From an uncultured Lachnospiraceae bacterium (lineage in GTDB: Bacteria; Bacillota; Clostridia; Lachnospirales; Lachnospiraceae): a stretch of 60,481 nucleotides of DNA. The stretch's first letter is position 1. Every line of letters starts with the position of its first letter. The notes under the pieces were generated by a model. It made no database searches. It was not told the origin of the DNA and saw only the letters and a list, made by a program, of their open reading frames with translations. Below are positions 43,841 to 50,920 of this stretch, one piece after another. Location of the stretch: contig CAJTTO010000026.1 in the NCBI GenBank assembly GCA_910579275.1, forward strand, positions 1 to 60,481, written 5' to 3'. Position numbers and translations under genes: made by a program.

Positions 43841-44866
43841 GTGAAAAAAAGGAAAGTCTTATCCGCCTTTCTAATAACCATTCTGATTCTTTCATCCGTT
43901 CTCAGTGGCTGCGCGCGCGAAAAAGACAGCGCGGGCGGTCTTACAAAAGTTACCTTGAATGAAGTGGCACATTCCATTTTTTATGCCCCGATGTATGTTG
44001 CCATCGAAGAAGGCTATTTTGCAGACGAAGGGATTGACCTTGAACTTGTGACCGGATACGGCGCGGACAAAACCATGACGGCATTACTCACTGGTGAAGC
44101 AGATATCGGCTTTATGGGGAGCGAGGCATCCATCTATACATATCTTCAGGGCGCACAGGATTATGCTGTCAACTTCGCACAGCTGACCCAGCGCGCAGGA
44201 AACTTTCTGGTAAGCCGCACTCCCATGGACAATTTTGACTGGAATACGTTAAAAGGAACTTATGTTCTTGGCGGGCGCAAAGGCGGCATGCCGCAGATGG
44301 TATTTGAATATATCCTGAAAATGAACCATATCGACCCGGAAACAGACCTTACCATTGACACAAGCATTGATTTTGGATCCACTGCCGCAGCCTTTGCCGG
44401 CGCAAAACAGGGCGATGCCGGCTATGCTGACTTCACTGTGGAGTTCGAGCCGCATGCCACCTCTCTTGAATCCCAGCAGGTGGGATATATTGTGGCGTCC
44501 CTTGGAGTCGATTCCGGATATGTACCTTACACGGCATTCAGTGCCAGAAAAAGCTATATTGCCGAAAAACCCGATACCCTGCTCGCATTTACCAAGGCGC
44601 TCCAGAAAGGCATGAACTATGTATCAAGCCACTCTGCCGAAGAAATAGCATCTGTTATCAAACCCCAGTTCCCTGAAACGGAGCTAGAGACAATTACCAC
44701 CATTGTAACACGCTACCAGACACAGGATACTTGGAAAAAAGACCTTGTGTTCACCGAGGACAGCTTTACACTCCTGCAAAATATATTGATGGAAGCAGGA
44801 GAACTGGAAAACTATGTTCCGTATGAAGACTTGGTAGACAACACCTTTTCCAATCAGGCCAAATAA
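43841..44866 (+). CDS. NMT1/ThiY-like ABC substrate-binding lipoprotein, no partner genes
   Basis: A 341-aa binding protein of the NMT1/THI5-like (SsuA/ThiY) class. GTG start with AGGTGA 6 bases upstream, then a lipoprotein signal with lipobox VLSGC. The core words APMYVAIEEGYFADEGIDLE and GEADIGFMGSEASIYTYLQG are typical. Ligands of the class include thiamine precursors (HMP), aliphatic sulfonates and riboflavin; none can be assigned. No permease or ATPase is adjacent and no TPP riboswitch is visible upstream, so the transporter partner is elsewhere or missing. Own terminator. Divergent from pcrA. Confidence 0.85.
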   Translation: MKKRKVLSAFLITILILSSVLSGCAREKDSAGGLTKVTLNEVAHSIFYAPMYVAIEEGYFADEGIDLELVTGYGADKTMTALLTGEADIGFMGSEASIYTYLQGAQDYAVNFAQLTQRAGNFLVSRTPMDNFDWNTLKGTYVLGGRKGGMPQMVFEYILKMNHIDPETDLTIDTSIDFGSTAAAFAGAKQGDAGYADFTVEFEPHATSLESQQVGYIVASLGVDSGYVPYTAFSARKSYIAEKPDTLLAFTKALQKGMNYVSSHSAEEIASVIKPQFPETELETITTIVTRYQTQDTWKKDLVFTEDSFTLLQNILMEAGELENYVPYEDLVDNTFSNQAK

Positions 44867-44873
44867 CAGAACA

Positions 44874-44906
44874 AGGACAGAAGCAATCCTTCTGTCCTCA
44901 TTTTTT
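44874..44906 (+). terminator. Intrinsic terminator of the ThiY-like gene
   Basis: AGGACAGAAG (44874-44883) pairs perfectly with CTTCTGTCCT (44889-44898), followed by CATTTTTT. Eight bases after the stop codon. The T-run overlaps the 3' end of the convergent L,D-transpeptidase gene. Confidence 0.88.
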
Positions 44907-45783
44907 ATCCTACACAAAGCGTCATGCTTTTCTCCGTCCGGATTCCCTGTGCACCGACGCCGCACACAGACACATTGTATGTCCCCTCCCGGCTCAAGTC
45001 ATATTTTCCGGAAATGTGAATCGTGTACTCGCCCAAATCACAGACGTTCCCAGTAAAATCCCGCATGCCGACCGCATTGTATATATCATGCTGTGACGCG
45101 CCAACCGGAAGCCGCAGCACTTCATCTCCCACACCATTTGTCAGATATAGCGTTGGCCGAAACACATTCCATGGATTTTTGCTGCTGATATCCGTGGGAT
45201 CCCATTTCCTCATAGGATTTTCTTCCGAGAGCTTCACTTCAGAAGGTTTCCCCAAAGGTCCTGGGTTTTCAATGTCATCATATACGACGACCTCCGTTCC
45301 CTTCCCGCAGTTATCATATATCCACTTTGCGTCCGCACACGCCAGCCGCACACATCCAAGCGATGCAGCCTCACCGAGCAGGTTATACTGCTCCCACTCC
45401 ATATTTCCTGCATTTTTTGTATAATAAGGAACAGAGTGGAACATGATTCCCTTGTAAAAGCGGACAGCATACTGCCCATAGGAACCATCCACCATCAGCC
45501 GCCACTGATAATAATTACTTGTCTTATATGTTCCCAGCGGCGTCTCATGCCCTTCTTTTCCACAGGAACACACAAAAGCCTTAACAGGAATGCTGAACAC
45601 TCCGTCCGCATCCTTTTCATATACGGTCACGCAGTTCGCCGCACGGTTGACCATGATTTTATAAACGGGTGCTTTTTCTTTTGCATTTACCTCAACGCCA
45701 GTCGCCAGACCCAAAAGCATGATGACAGTCAGACACAATACAGCCCACCTTTTCATGTTAAAAAAAACAACATATCTTTCCAC
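44905..45783 (-). CDS. L,D-transpeptidase (YkuD) with signal peptide
   Basis: A 292-aa extracytoplasmic enzyme that cross-links peptidoglycan through 3-3 bonds or related chemistry. The N-end is a signal peptide (about 11-35, VLCLTVIMLLGLATGV). The YkuD domain has GHETPLGTYKTS, His116 in MFHSVPY and the catalytic Cys144 in ASLGCVRLA. The C-terminal part (about 180-292) has an Ig-like or bacterial-repeat fold (EYTIHISGKYDLSREGTYN). GTG start at 45783 with GGGGGAG 7 bases upstream. Monocistronic. Confidence 0.92.
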   Translation of the reverse strand: MERYVVFFNMKRWAVLCLTVIMLLGLATGVEVNAKEKAPVYKIMVNRAANCVTVYEKDADGVFSIPVKAFVCSCGKEGHETPLGTYKTSNYYQWRLMVDGSYGQYAVRFYKGIMFHSVPYYTKNAGNMEWEQYNLLGEAASLGCVRLACADAKWIYDNCGKGTEVVVYDDIENPGPLGKPSEVKLSEENPMRKWDPTDISSKNPWNVFRPTLYLTNGVGDEVLRLPVGASQHDIYNAVGMRDFTGNVCDLGEYTIHISGKYDLSREGTYNVSVCGVGAQGIRTEKSMTLCVG

Positions 45784-45891
45784 GTAAATTCTCCCCCTTA
45801 CGTAAACTTTCCTTTATTTTGATGCCAAATTCAGTTCTTTTTCGACATTTTCCAACGAATTCCATCATACACTATTTTTGTCCCTTTGACA

Positions 45892-45918
45892 AGAAAAAAC
45901 ACCCATTACGGGTGTTTT
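45892..45918 (-). terminator. Intrinsic terminator after the 126-aa gene
   Basis: Minus strand AAAACACCC (45910-45918) with GGGTGTTTT (45896-45904), then TTCTTG. It stands between the small gene at 45930 and the L,D-transpeptidase. Confidence 0.8.
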
Positions 45919-45929
45919 CAAAAACAATT

Positions 45930-46310
45930 TCATGAAACAAATGGTGTAAATCCTGCTCCGTTGAGCTGATCCCGCAGACGATTCTGCAGTCCCATCATGC
46001 CTATTGTATCGTTCAAATAAGATGCATAGCCTGTCTGTCTGCCGCTGTCCTTCTGTGAACTCATGCTTTCCTGAATGCTCAGCATTTCGGCAAAATCACC
46101 GCTCGCTGTGCTTTTTGGTGCATCCAGCTCGCCGTAATCCTTTATGTACAGATCCTTTTTCTCCTCGGAAGCTATGACAAGCGGATTGCCTGACCGCCCA
46201 TTATTCTGATCAATCTTCTGTATGGCATTCATACTGTAGGGATTGCCATGAATGGAAGAAATCTTATAGTTTCCGAAACCCGAAAGTCCCGCAACTGCTG
46301 ATATACCCAT
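45930..46310 (-). CDS. Uncharacterised 126-aa protein
   Basis: No family is recognised. The N-end MGISAVAGLSGFGNYKISSI recalls the short hydrophobic starts of the 23-kb protein (MSTISAGMPAVAES) and of some flagellar axial substrates. The rest is hydrophilic, and the C-end (YASYLNDTIGMMGLQNRLRD) is a predicted amphipathic helix. ATG 46310 follows AAAAGGAGG at 6 bases; an ATG six codons earlier has no site. Confidence 0.6.
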   Translation of the reverse strand: MGISAVAGLSGFGNYKISSIHGNPYSMNAIQKIDQNNGRSGNPLVIASEEKKDLYIKDYGELDAPKSTASGDFAEMLSIQESMSSQKDSGRQTGYASYLNDTIGMMGLQNRLRDQLNGAGFTPFVS

Positions 46311-46398
46311 AAAAAACCTCCTTTTCATTTTGTCCCTATTATTATAAAACTATTATCAGATAAATTCAAGATGTTATCTGAATTTTCAGACTATTTCT

Positions 46399-46415
46399 GT
46401 GACAGTTCAGCCTTC
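46399..46415 (+). repeat. Dispersed repeat, terminal fragment at a gene end
   Basis: GTGACAGTTCAGCCTTC matches the left terminus of the dispersed repeat (one base different). It directly abuts the stop codon of the DUF1836 gene, so the repeat family's arm ends exactly at the coding limit. Confidence 0.55.
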
Positions 46416-47021
46416 TTACTTCCCCTCGCCGTCACTTTGAATCACATCAATCAGCTTCTCTATCAGCTGTTTTTTCATATATACATCAAAACTGAGGAAA
46501 CAGATAAAAGAAAACAGCTTCAAAAATTCCCTGCTATCCTCCGGCGCATCCTCAAATGTTTCCATGGCATACTGGTACTCCTTCTCAACTTGCTTTTTGA
46601 GTTCCTCGATCTGACCATACCCCACCTGAAATACTTCATCATATACGGACTGAATATCAAATCCCTCTTCTTTGCCAAAAAAACGCTCCGTGACAGGCCC
46701 GAGCAATGCCTGAATATCACTGATTGACAAAATTCCCTTATAATAATAAATAAATATCAGCACTAGTATATGCTCTTTGGAATATTTCTTTTTCAGCGGG
46801 GGCGGCAAAAGATTGTTTTTTGCGTAATTGTTTATCATGGTCTTTGTCATGACCTTGTCGTCCTCCGGATATCTTGTAACCTTGCGGAAATTTTTATCCA
46901 TAAATGTCGTGACCTGATCCATGTACAGGTCGATATTGGGAATGTCCGAAGACTTTACATAGCTGATTCTATCAAAGCTTTCCATGATGCTGTTCAGTAA
47001 ATCTTTCGTGTCTATATGCAT
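46416..47021 (-). CDS. DUF1836 family protein
   Basis: A 201-aa protein of the DUF1836 family, found in Firmicutes and of unknown biochemical role. The signature is IPNIDLYMDQVTTFMDKNFR, TKTMINNYAKNNLLPPPLKK and KEHILVLIFIYYYKGILSIS. The Asn-Tyr-Ala-Lys region resembles a MerR-like helix-turn-helix, so DNA binding is a reasonable guess. ATG 47021 has GGTAAGG close upstream; ATGs at 47033 and 47042 are also in frame. The stop lies against a repeat fragment. Confidence 0.85.
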   Translation of the reverse strand: MHIDTKDLLNSIMESFDRISYVKSSDIPNIDLYMDQVTTFMDKNFRKVTRYPEDDKVMTKTMINNYAKNNLLPPPLKKKYSKEHILVLIFIYYYKGILSISDIQALLGPVTERFFGKEEGFDIQSVYDEVFQVGYGQIEELKKQVEKEYQYAMETFEDAPEDSREFLKLFSFICFLSFDVYMKKQLIEKLIDVIQSDGEGK

Positions 47022-47224
47022 ATGCCTTACCATGCCTTTCATTCATTAATGTGTACCGTCCATGAGCTTCTGCCAGATATGCGCGAACCAGTACACTAGT
47101 CATTATATGATATAGTATATAGTATTCAAAACTACTTATCAAGACCCTTATAGCTATTTTTCTTATTTTCAGTAGCAGTTCGTTACTGTTCAGACGTCCG
47201 CCAAAGTAGTGGGAATCATGCGCC

Positions 47225-47248
47225 AAAATGCTCGCCTTTTAGCATTTT
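47225..47248. repeat. Perfect 8-bp hairpin in a 730-bp intergenic region
   Basis: AAAATGCT (47225-47232) and AGCATTTT (47241-47248) enclose CGCCTTTT. It lies in the gene-free stretch 47022-47753. The surroundings (47170-47200, AGCAGTTCGTTACTGTTCAG) look like pieces of repeats. No coding frame of note was found in this part. Confidence 0.5.
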
Positions 47249-47318
47249 GTGTGCAAAATCTGTTATCATTCACACCTCATAGCTTGTATGCCGATAAAAA
47301 CTGGCGTGGGTGTGAATT

Positions 47319-47367
47319 GTAACAGCTGTTCCGCTTTCGGCTCCCTGTTACAGGCATCAAGCCATTA
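47319..47367 (+). repeat. Dispersed repeat, left-arm copy
   Basis: GTAACAGCTGTTCCGCTTTC through CTCCCTGTTACAGG and CATCAAGCCAT, the left half of the family. It lies head to tail with the full copy at 47376, 9 bp away, so the two may derive from nested insertions. Confidence 0.75.
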
Positions 47368-47375
47368 CTGTTTTC

Positions 47376-47552
47376 ATAACAGTACAGCCTTCGGCTTCCT
47401 GTTACAGGCATCAAGCCATGCAAAAATCATAAAATGATTTTTTTACCACCTTCGTGGTGTCAAAGCCACGTACCGTGGCTTGATGCATCTCTACCTATAT
47501 GTTATTTCACGGACTATGCAGCCAGTGCAAAGTCCTGAGTTGAACTGTTACC
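47376..47552 (+). repeat. Dispersed repeat, long full copy
   Basis: Begins ATAACAGTACAGCCTTCGGC and ends GAGTTGAACTGTTAC, 177 bp. Shared words with 25221-25350 (reversed): CATCAAGCCATGCAAAA, CCACCTTCGTGGTG, TCAAAGCCAC and TGCAAAGTCCTGAG. It carries about 45 bp more in two places (an AAATCATAAAATGATTTTTT stem and a CTCTACCTATATGT stretch). Confidence 0.82.
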
Positions 47553-47580
47553 TGTTTTCTCACGGACTTGACAGTAATTA

Positions 47581-47609
47581 TTTACATTGTTTCAGAAATA
47601 TGGTAGAAT
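47581..47609 (+). promoter_or_regulatory. Predicted sigma-A promoter of yerC
   Basis: -35 TTTACA (47581-47586), exact 17-bp spacer, -10 TAGAAT (47604-47609). A TTGACA at 47568 has no -10 at proper distance. The two palindromic operators lie just downstream. Confidence 0.5.
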
Positions 47610-47617
47610 ATTTAAAA

Positions 47618-47633
47618 CTGTAAAACTTTACAG
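47618..47633. promoter_or_regulatory. Palindromic operator 1 upstream of yerC
   Basis: CTGTAAAACTTTACAG is a perfect 7-bp inverted repeat with a 2-base centre, about +1 to +16 of the predicted transcript. Confidence 0.5.
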
Positions 47634-47647
47634 CATTAAAGCACAAC

Positions 47648-47661
47648 TGTAAAATATTACA
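47648..47661. promoter_or_regulatory. Palindromic operator 2 upstream of yerC
   Basis: TGTAAAATATTACA, the same TGTAA-N4-TTACA design, 29 bp centre to centre from operator 1 (close to three helical turns). The pair suits cooperative binding of a dimeric repressor, perhaps YerC itself. Confidence 0.5.
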
Positions 47662-47700
47662 ATTAACATCGGACGGTATTTTATGAATTTTGTAGCGGTT

Positions 47701-47722
47701 CCACCTTTGGCTGAACTGTTAC
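47701..47722 (-). repeat. Dispersed repeat, right-terminus fragment
   Basis: CCACCTTTGGCTGAACTGTTAC: the inverted terminus (GTAACAGTTCAGCC on the minus strand) with little else, 31 bp before the yerC start. Together with 47319-47552 it packs three pieces of the family into 400 bp. Confidence 0.65.
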
Positions 47723-47753
47723 TGAATATTATTTGTTATGACGGAGGGATACC

Positions 47754-48056
47754 ATGAACAAGAAAATTAAAACAGAAGCTGTAGACCATCTGATAGATGC
47801 ACTGTTATGCCTCAAAACGAAAGAGGAAAGCTATAATTTCCTTGAGGATCTGTGCACTGTAAATGAACTGCTTTCCCTGTCTCAGCGTTTCGAGGTTGCC
47901 ACCATGCTGCGCGACCGCAAAACCTATCTGGAAATCGCCGAAAAAACGGGTGCGTCGACAGCCACCATCAGTCGTGTAAACCGCTCACTGAATTACGGCA
48001 GTGACGGCTATGAGCTTATTTTTGAACGGCTTGCAGAGTCAAACACAAACGGGTAG
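47754..48056 (+). CDS. yerC: TrpR-like YerC/YecD family DNA-binding protein
   Basis: A 100-aa helix-turn-helix protein of the TrpR fold, YerC/YecD group. The conserved HTH is TYLEIAEKTGASTATISRVN (about 62-81), preceded by LCTVNELLSLSQRFEVATML. Unlike TrpR, the tryptophan co-repressor role is not established for YerC. ATG follows GACGGAGGG. The twin TGTAA-N4-TTACA palindromes just upstream suggest autoregulation. It is convergent with the M23-like gene, 21 bp apart. Confidence 0.92.
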   Translation: MNKKIKTEAVDHLIDALLCLKTKEESYNFLEDLCTVNELLSLSQRFEVATMLRDRKTYLEIAEKTGASTATISRVNRSLNYGSDGYELIFERLAESNTNG

Positions 48057-48077
48057 GTTTTCCCTTGCCCGATTGTG

Positions 48078-48809
48078 TCACCCGTTAATTTCCATGAGGC
48101 TCAGCGGATCTATATATGACTCATTCTCTATAATCTGATATCCAAGTTTCCCATTCCACTGCTCTATCTTGAAAAGTTCCGTATCTGTTGTGACATCGTC
48201 ACCCTCTTTTACCTCCGGTTTTGCACTGTTGCGGTAAACAGTGAAATATCCGTTTCCGTGGTCGACCATCACAATATATCCTGTCGTATCGCTTCCCGCT
48301 ATCGAAGATACCGTCCCCTTAGCCGTCGCAATCACGCTTGTCCCCTGTTCTGCCTCAAACCATGTGACAGGATTTCCTTCCAGTTCTTTCTCACTTTCAT
48401 TGTATGAGGCTTTTCCTGTCAATGGAAATCCCGACGGAATAAAGGATTTGGCAATCTCCTCGTCCCTTTTCTTCTCCTGCGCCACCTTATCGTCCAACGC
48501 GGCACTCACTTTTGTAAGTTCTTCCTTTTGTTCTGCCTTCTGGGTAATCAGCCACTCGTTCTGCCGCGTAAGGTCACTTACCTGTACCTCAAGCACCAGT
48601 ATGTTATTTTTCGACTCGTTGAGCTCCCTTGTAAGAATCACGCAATATAACAGCGCCGCTATCATTAATAAGGCAATTCCTGCCACAAATGTTTTTATCA
48701 CCTGCACATTGACCGAAAATTGTCTGACTGTCTCCGTACCTGTATCCGGTACAATCAGCACATTATATTTTACATTCCTCTTTTTCTTAACCTCTCCCTT
48801 GTCCTCCAA
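48078..48809 (-). CDS. Membrane-anchored, catalytically degenerate M23/LytM-like protein
   Basis: A 243-aa protein: short basic cytoplasmic part, one helix near 37-58, a coiled coil (about 65-115), and a C-terminal beta domain of the M23/LytM fold (about 140-240, GYIVMVDHGNGYFTVYRN). The active-site His/Asp set of working M23 peptidases is missing: the usual HxxxD and HxH positions are not seen. Such inactive LytM proteins (EnvC-like) activate or place cell-wall amidases. TTG start at 48809 with GGAGG 9 bases upstream. An amidase gene lies 5 kb away (53733) but the link is only a guess. Confidence 0.78.
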   Translation of the reverse strand: MEDKGEVKKKRNVKYNVLIVPDTGTETVRQFSVNVQVIKTFVAGIALLMIAALLYCVILTRELNESKNNILVLEVQVSDLTRQNEWLITQKAEQKEELTKVSAALDDKVAQEKKRDEEIAKSFIPSGFPLTGKASYNESEKELEGNPVTWFEAEQGTSVIATAKGTVSSIAGSDTTGYIVMVDHGNGYFTVYRNSAKPEVKEGDDVTTDTELFKIEQWNGKLGYQIIENESYIDPLSLMEING

Positions 48810-48907
48810 TGCAAGATACCTCCATCATAATTTTAAGCGCTCTAACTACACAATAATATTATTCTATCATTTTTGCATGCGATAGACAACCTTTTCTTGA
48901 TTTTCAC

Positions 48908-48936
48908 TTTACTTTTGTAAGACGCTGTGATATCCT
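48908..48936 (+). promoter_or_regulatory. Predicted promoter of the cold-shock gene
   Basis: -35 TTTACT (48908-48913), 17-bp spacer, -10 TATCCT (48931-48936), giving a leader of about 65 nt. Confidence 0.4.
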
Positions 48937-48944
48937 ATTACTGT

Positions 48945-48980
48945 TGCAGGAATTATCCAATGTCCTTTCGGACGCCTGCA
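48945..48980 (+). promoter_or_regulatory. Structured 5' leader hairpin of the cold-shock gene
   Basis: TGCAGG (48945-48950) pairs with CCTGCA (48975-48980), with an inner GTCC/GGAC stem (48962-48973). It would occupy most of the leader before the TTTTTTGGAGG ribosome site. Cold-shock mRNAs are known for temperature-dependent leader folding; this one is a candidate. Confidence 0.45.
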
Positions 48981-49009
48981 GTACTTAATATTTTTTGGAG
49001 GTATCTACT

Positions 49010-49210
49010 ATGAACAAAGGTACAGTAAAGTGGTTCAACAACCAGAAAGGTTACGGCTTTATCTCTGACGAGGCTGGAAATGATGTATTCGTACATTACT
49101 CAGGACTTTTGATGGAAGGCTTCAAGTCACTGGATGAAGGCGCTGATGTTACGTTCGAAATCGTAAACGGCGAAAAAGGCCCTCAGGCAGTCAATGTAAC
49201 CAAGTTATAA
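49010..49210 (+). CDS. csp: Cold-shock protein (CspA family)
   Basis: A 66-aa single cold-shock domain protein that binds single-stranded RNA/DNA and melts structure. RNP1 KGYGFISD and RNP2 VFVHYS are intact, and the aromatic face (W8 in KWFNNQKGYGF) is present. ATG 49010 with TTGGAGG at 8 bases. Monocistronic; the next hairpin downstream is the bidirectional terminator at 49317, about 107 bp away. Confidence 0.95.
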   Translation: MNKGTVKWFNNQKGYGFISDEAGNDVFVHYSGLLMEGFKSLDEGADVTFEIVNGEKGPQAVNVTKL

Positions 49211-49316
49211 GAATCCTTATAGATCATTTAATCTAGTTTCGATGTGCCTTTCTTATATATATTTATATTTTGAAATCAGCTATTGTTTTACAGGATTAAG
49301 ATGTACTATGAGACCC

Positions 49317-49350
49317 AAAAACGCTCCGTGAATATCACGAAGCGTTTTTT
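49317..49350. terminator. Bidirectional terminator, cold-shock gene / hisA
   Basis: AAAAACGCTYCGTGA arms (49317-49331 and 49335-49349) with a 3-base loop, T-runs on both strands. On the minus strand it begins inside the last codons of the hisA-like gene (Lys-Asn-Ala-Ser-stop), so the gene end and terminator stem overlap. Confidence 0.88.
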
Positions 49351-50129
49351 ATTCTCTTAACTACCTCCTGAAAGGAAAGCTTTCCGCCAAAAATATCAAG
49401 GGCACTCCCTATCGTCACATTGACTTTGCCACCGCCAAGCTTATCCAGCAGTGCAATGTCCTCATAACTGTGCACTCCCCCTGCATATGTAACGGCTATT
49501 TTGTCCGAACTGCCGCACCAGACGCCGAGGCGCCTGACTAAAGCTTCTTCGATTCCCTGATTCCTGCCCTCAACATCCACGGCATGAATCAGAAACTCGT
49601 CACAATACTCCATAAACAGGTCAAGCATGCTGCTGTCTACTTTTTCATCCGTAAACTTCTGCCACCTGTCCGTCACAATATAGTAACATCCGTCCCGCAT
49701 ACGGCAGCTGAGATCCAGCACCAGATGTTTCTTTCCCACCATCCGGCTAATCTTTTTCAGATGCGCCATATTGACATGCCCGTCCTGAAATACATAGGAA
49801 GTCACAATCACGTGGGAAGCACCCGCCTCAAGATACTCCAAGGCATTGCTGTCATTCACGCCTCCGCCAATCTGAAGTCCTTCAGGATAGGCGCCAAGCG
49901 CCTTGAGCGCCTGTGCCTTTGTCGCCTCGTAATACGGGCTGGACGCAGGATTCAGCAAAATGATATGTCCCCCCCTGATTCCATTGTCCCTGTAAAGTTC
50001 CGCATAATAATCCGCGTCCTTTGCCGCCACGAAATTTTCCTCGGCATGGTTATCCTTATCCACAAGGGAACTTCCGACAATCTGTTTCACCTGTCCGTTA
50101 TGGATGTCTATACATGGTCTGAATTCCAT
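49335..50129 (-). CDS. hisA: HisA, eukaryotic (HIS6-like) type
   Basis: Probably isomerises ProFAR to PRFAR in histidine synthesis. The 264-aa protein starts EFRPCIDIHNGQVKQIVGSS instead of the bacterial IPAIDL-type start. It has the words CRMRDGCYYIVTDRWQKFTD, EFLIHAVDVEGRNQG and GSALDIFGG of the yeast HIS6 branch. Known (from memory) mainly in fungi and plants, with scattered bacteria. ATG directly follows the dapB stop (TAGATG), and no other his gene is in the window. It ends a dapA-dapB-hisA transcript headed by a lysine riboswitch. Horizontal gain is likely; the substrate is inferred. Confidence 0.88.
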   Translation of the reverse strand: MEFRPCIDIHNGQVKQIVGSSLVDKDNHAEENFVAAKDADYYAELYRDNGIRGGHIILLNPASSPYYEATKAQALKALGAYPEGLQIGGGVNDSNALEYLEAGASHVIVTSYVFQDGHVNMAHLKKISRMVGKKHLVLDLSCRMRDGCYYIVTDRWQKFTDEKVDSSMLDLFMEYCDEFLIHAVDVEGRNQGIEEALVRRLGVWCGSSDKIAVTYAGGVHSYEDIALLDKLGGGKVNVTIGSALDIFGGKLSFQEVVKRIKNAS

Positions 50130-50888
50130 CTAAGCCCCCACTACTTCCTTCATATCATATCTGCCTGCCGGTTTTCCTTTGAGGAACTTGGCAGCCTGCA
50201 CTGCCCCCTTTGCAAAAAGCGCCTTGGAGTATGCCCTGTGTGAAAAAGTAACCACCTCGTCCTCTCCTGCAAAGATAACATCATGGTCACCTACAATCGT
50301 ACCGCCCCGCACTGCGCTGATACCAATTTCCTTATCCGTGCGTTTCGCCCTTACCTGACTTCTGTCATAGATGTACTCATACGCATTGTCAAACTCCTCA
50401 TTGATACTATCGGCAAGCGCAAGCGCCGTACCGCTCGGGGCATCCACTTTCAGATTGTGATGTTTCTCCACAATCTCAATGTCAAACCCTGCAGGAACAA
50501 GAACTGCCGCCGCTTCCTTGAGTATCTTCAAAAGCATATTCACGCCGAGCGACATATTCGCCGACTTGAGCACGGCGACCCTCTTGGAAGCCTCCTCCAT
50601 GTGTGCAAGCTGTGCCTCCGAAAGCCCCGTTGTACACAGGACACACGGAATCTGCTTTTCCACACAGAAATCAAGAAGTCCGTCAACCGCAGGCGCAACA
50701 CAGAAATCAATCACTGCGTCCGCCTCGATATCACACGCGGCAATGTCCTTGAACACCGGATATGTATTTTTGATGTGGTCTGATGCATCCACACCAGCCA
50801 CAGCCTCTATCTCGGGATCCGACTCGATAATTCTGGTTATCATCTGCCCCATTTTCCCATTACAACCGTGTATTATTACTTTTGTCAT
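50130..50888 (-). CDS. dapB: 4-hydroxy-tetrahydrodipicolinate reductase
   Basis: Reduces the DapA product to tetrahydrodipicolinate with NAD(P)H on the way to meso-diaminopimelate and lysine. The 252-aa protein has the nucleotide loop VIIHGCNGKMGQMI, FCVAPAVDGLLDFC, the substrate motif EKHHNLKVDAPSGTALALAD and FAGEDEVVTFSHRAYS. The start is ATG 50888 with AAGGAA 9 bases upstream. The gap to dapA is 32 bp, and hisA follows without a base between. Confidence 0.95.
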   Translation of the reverse strand: MTKVIIHGCNGKMGQMITRIIESDPEIEAVAGVDASDHIKNTYPVFKDIAACDIEADAVIDFCVAPAVDGLLDFCVEKQIPCVLCTTGLSEAQLAHMEEASKRVAVLKSANMSLGVNMLLKILKEAAAVLVPAGFDIEIVEKHHNLKVDAPSGTALALADSINEEFDNAYEYIYDRSQVRAKRTDKEIGISAVRGGTIVGDHDVIFAGEDEVVTFSHRAYSKALFAKGAVQAAKFLKGKPAGRYDMKEVVGA

Positions 50889-50920
50889 CTTCGTCATTTC
50901 CTTTCCGCATCTGTGTACAA

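Noticed and set aside
47022..47318. Small coding frames in the yerC upstream gap
   Set aside because: No ribosome sites, rich in repeat fragments and stop codons.
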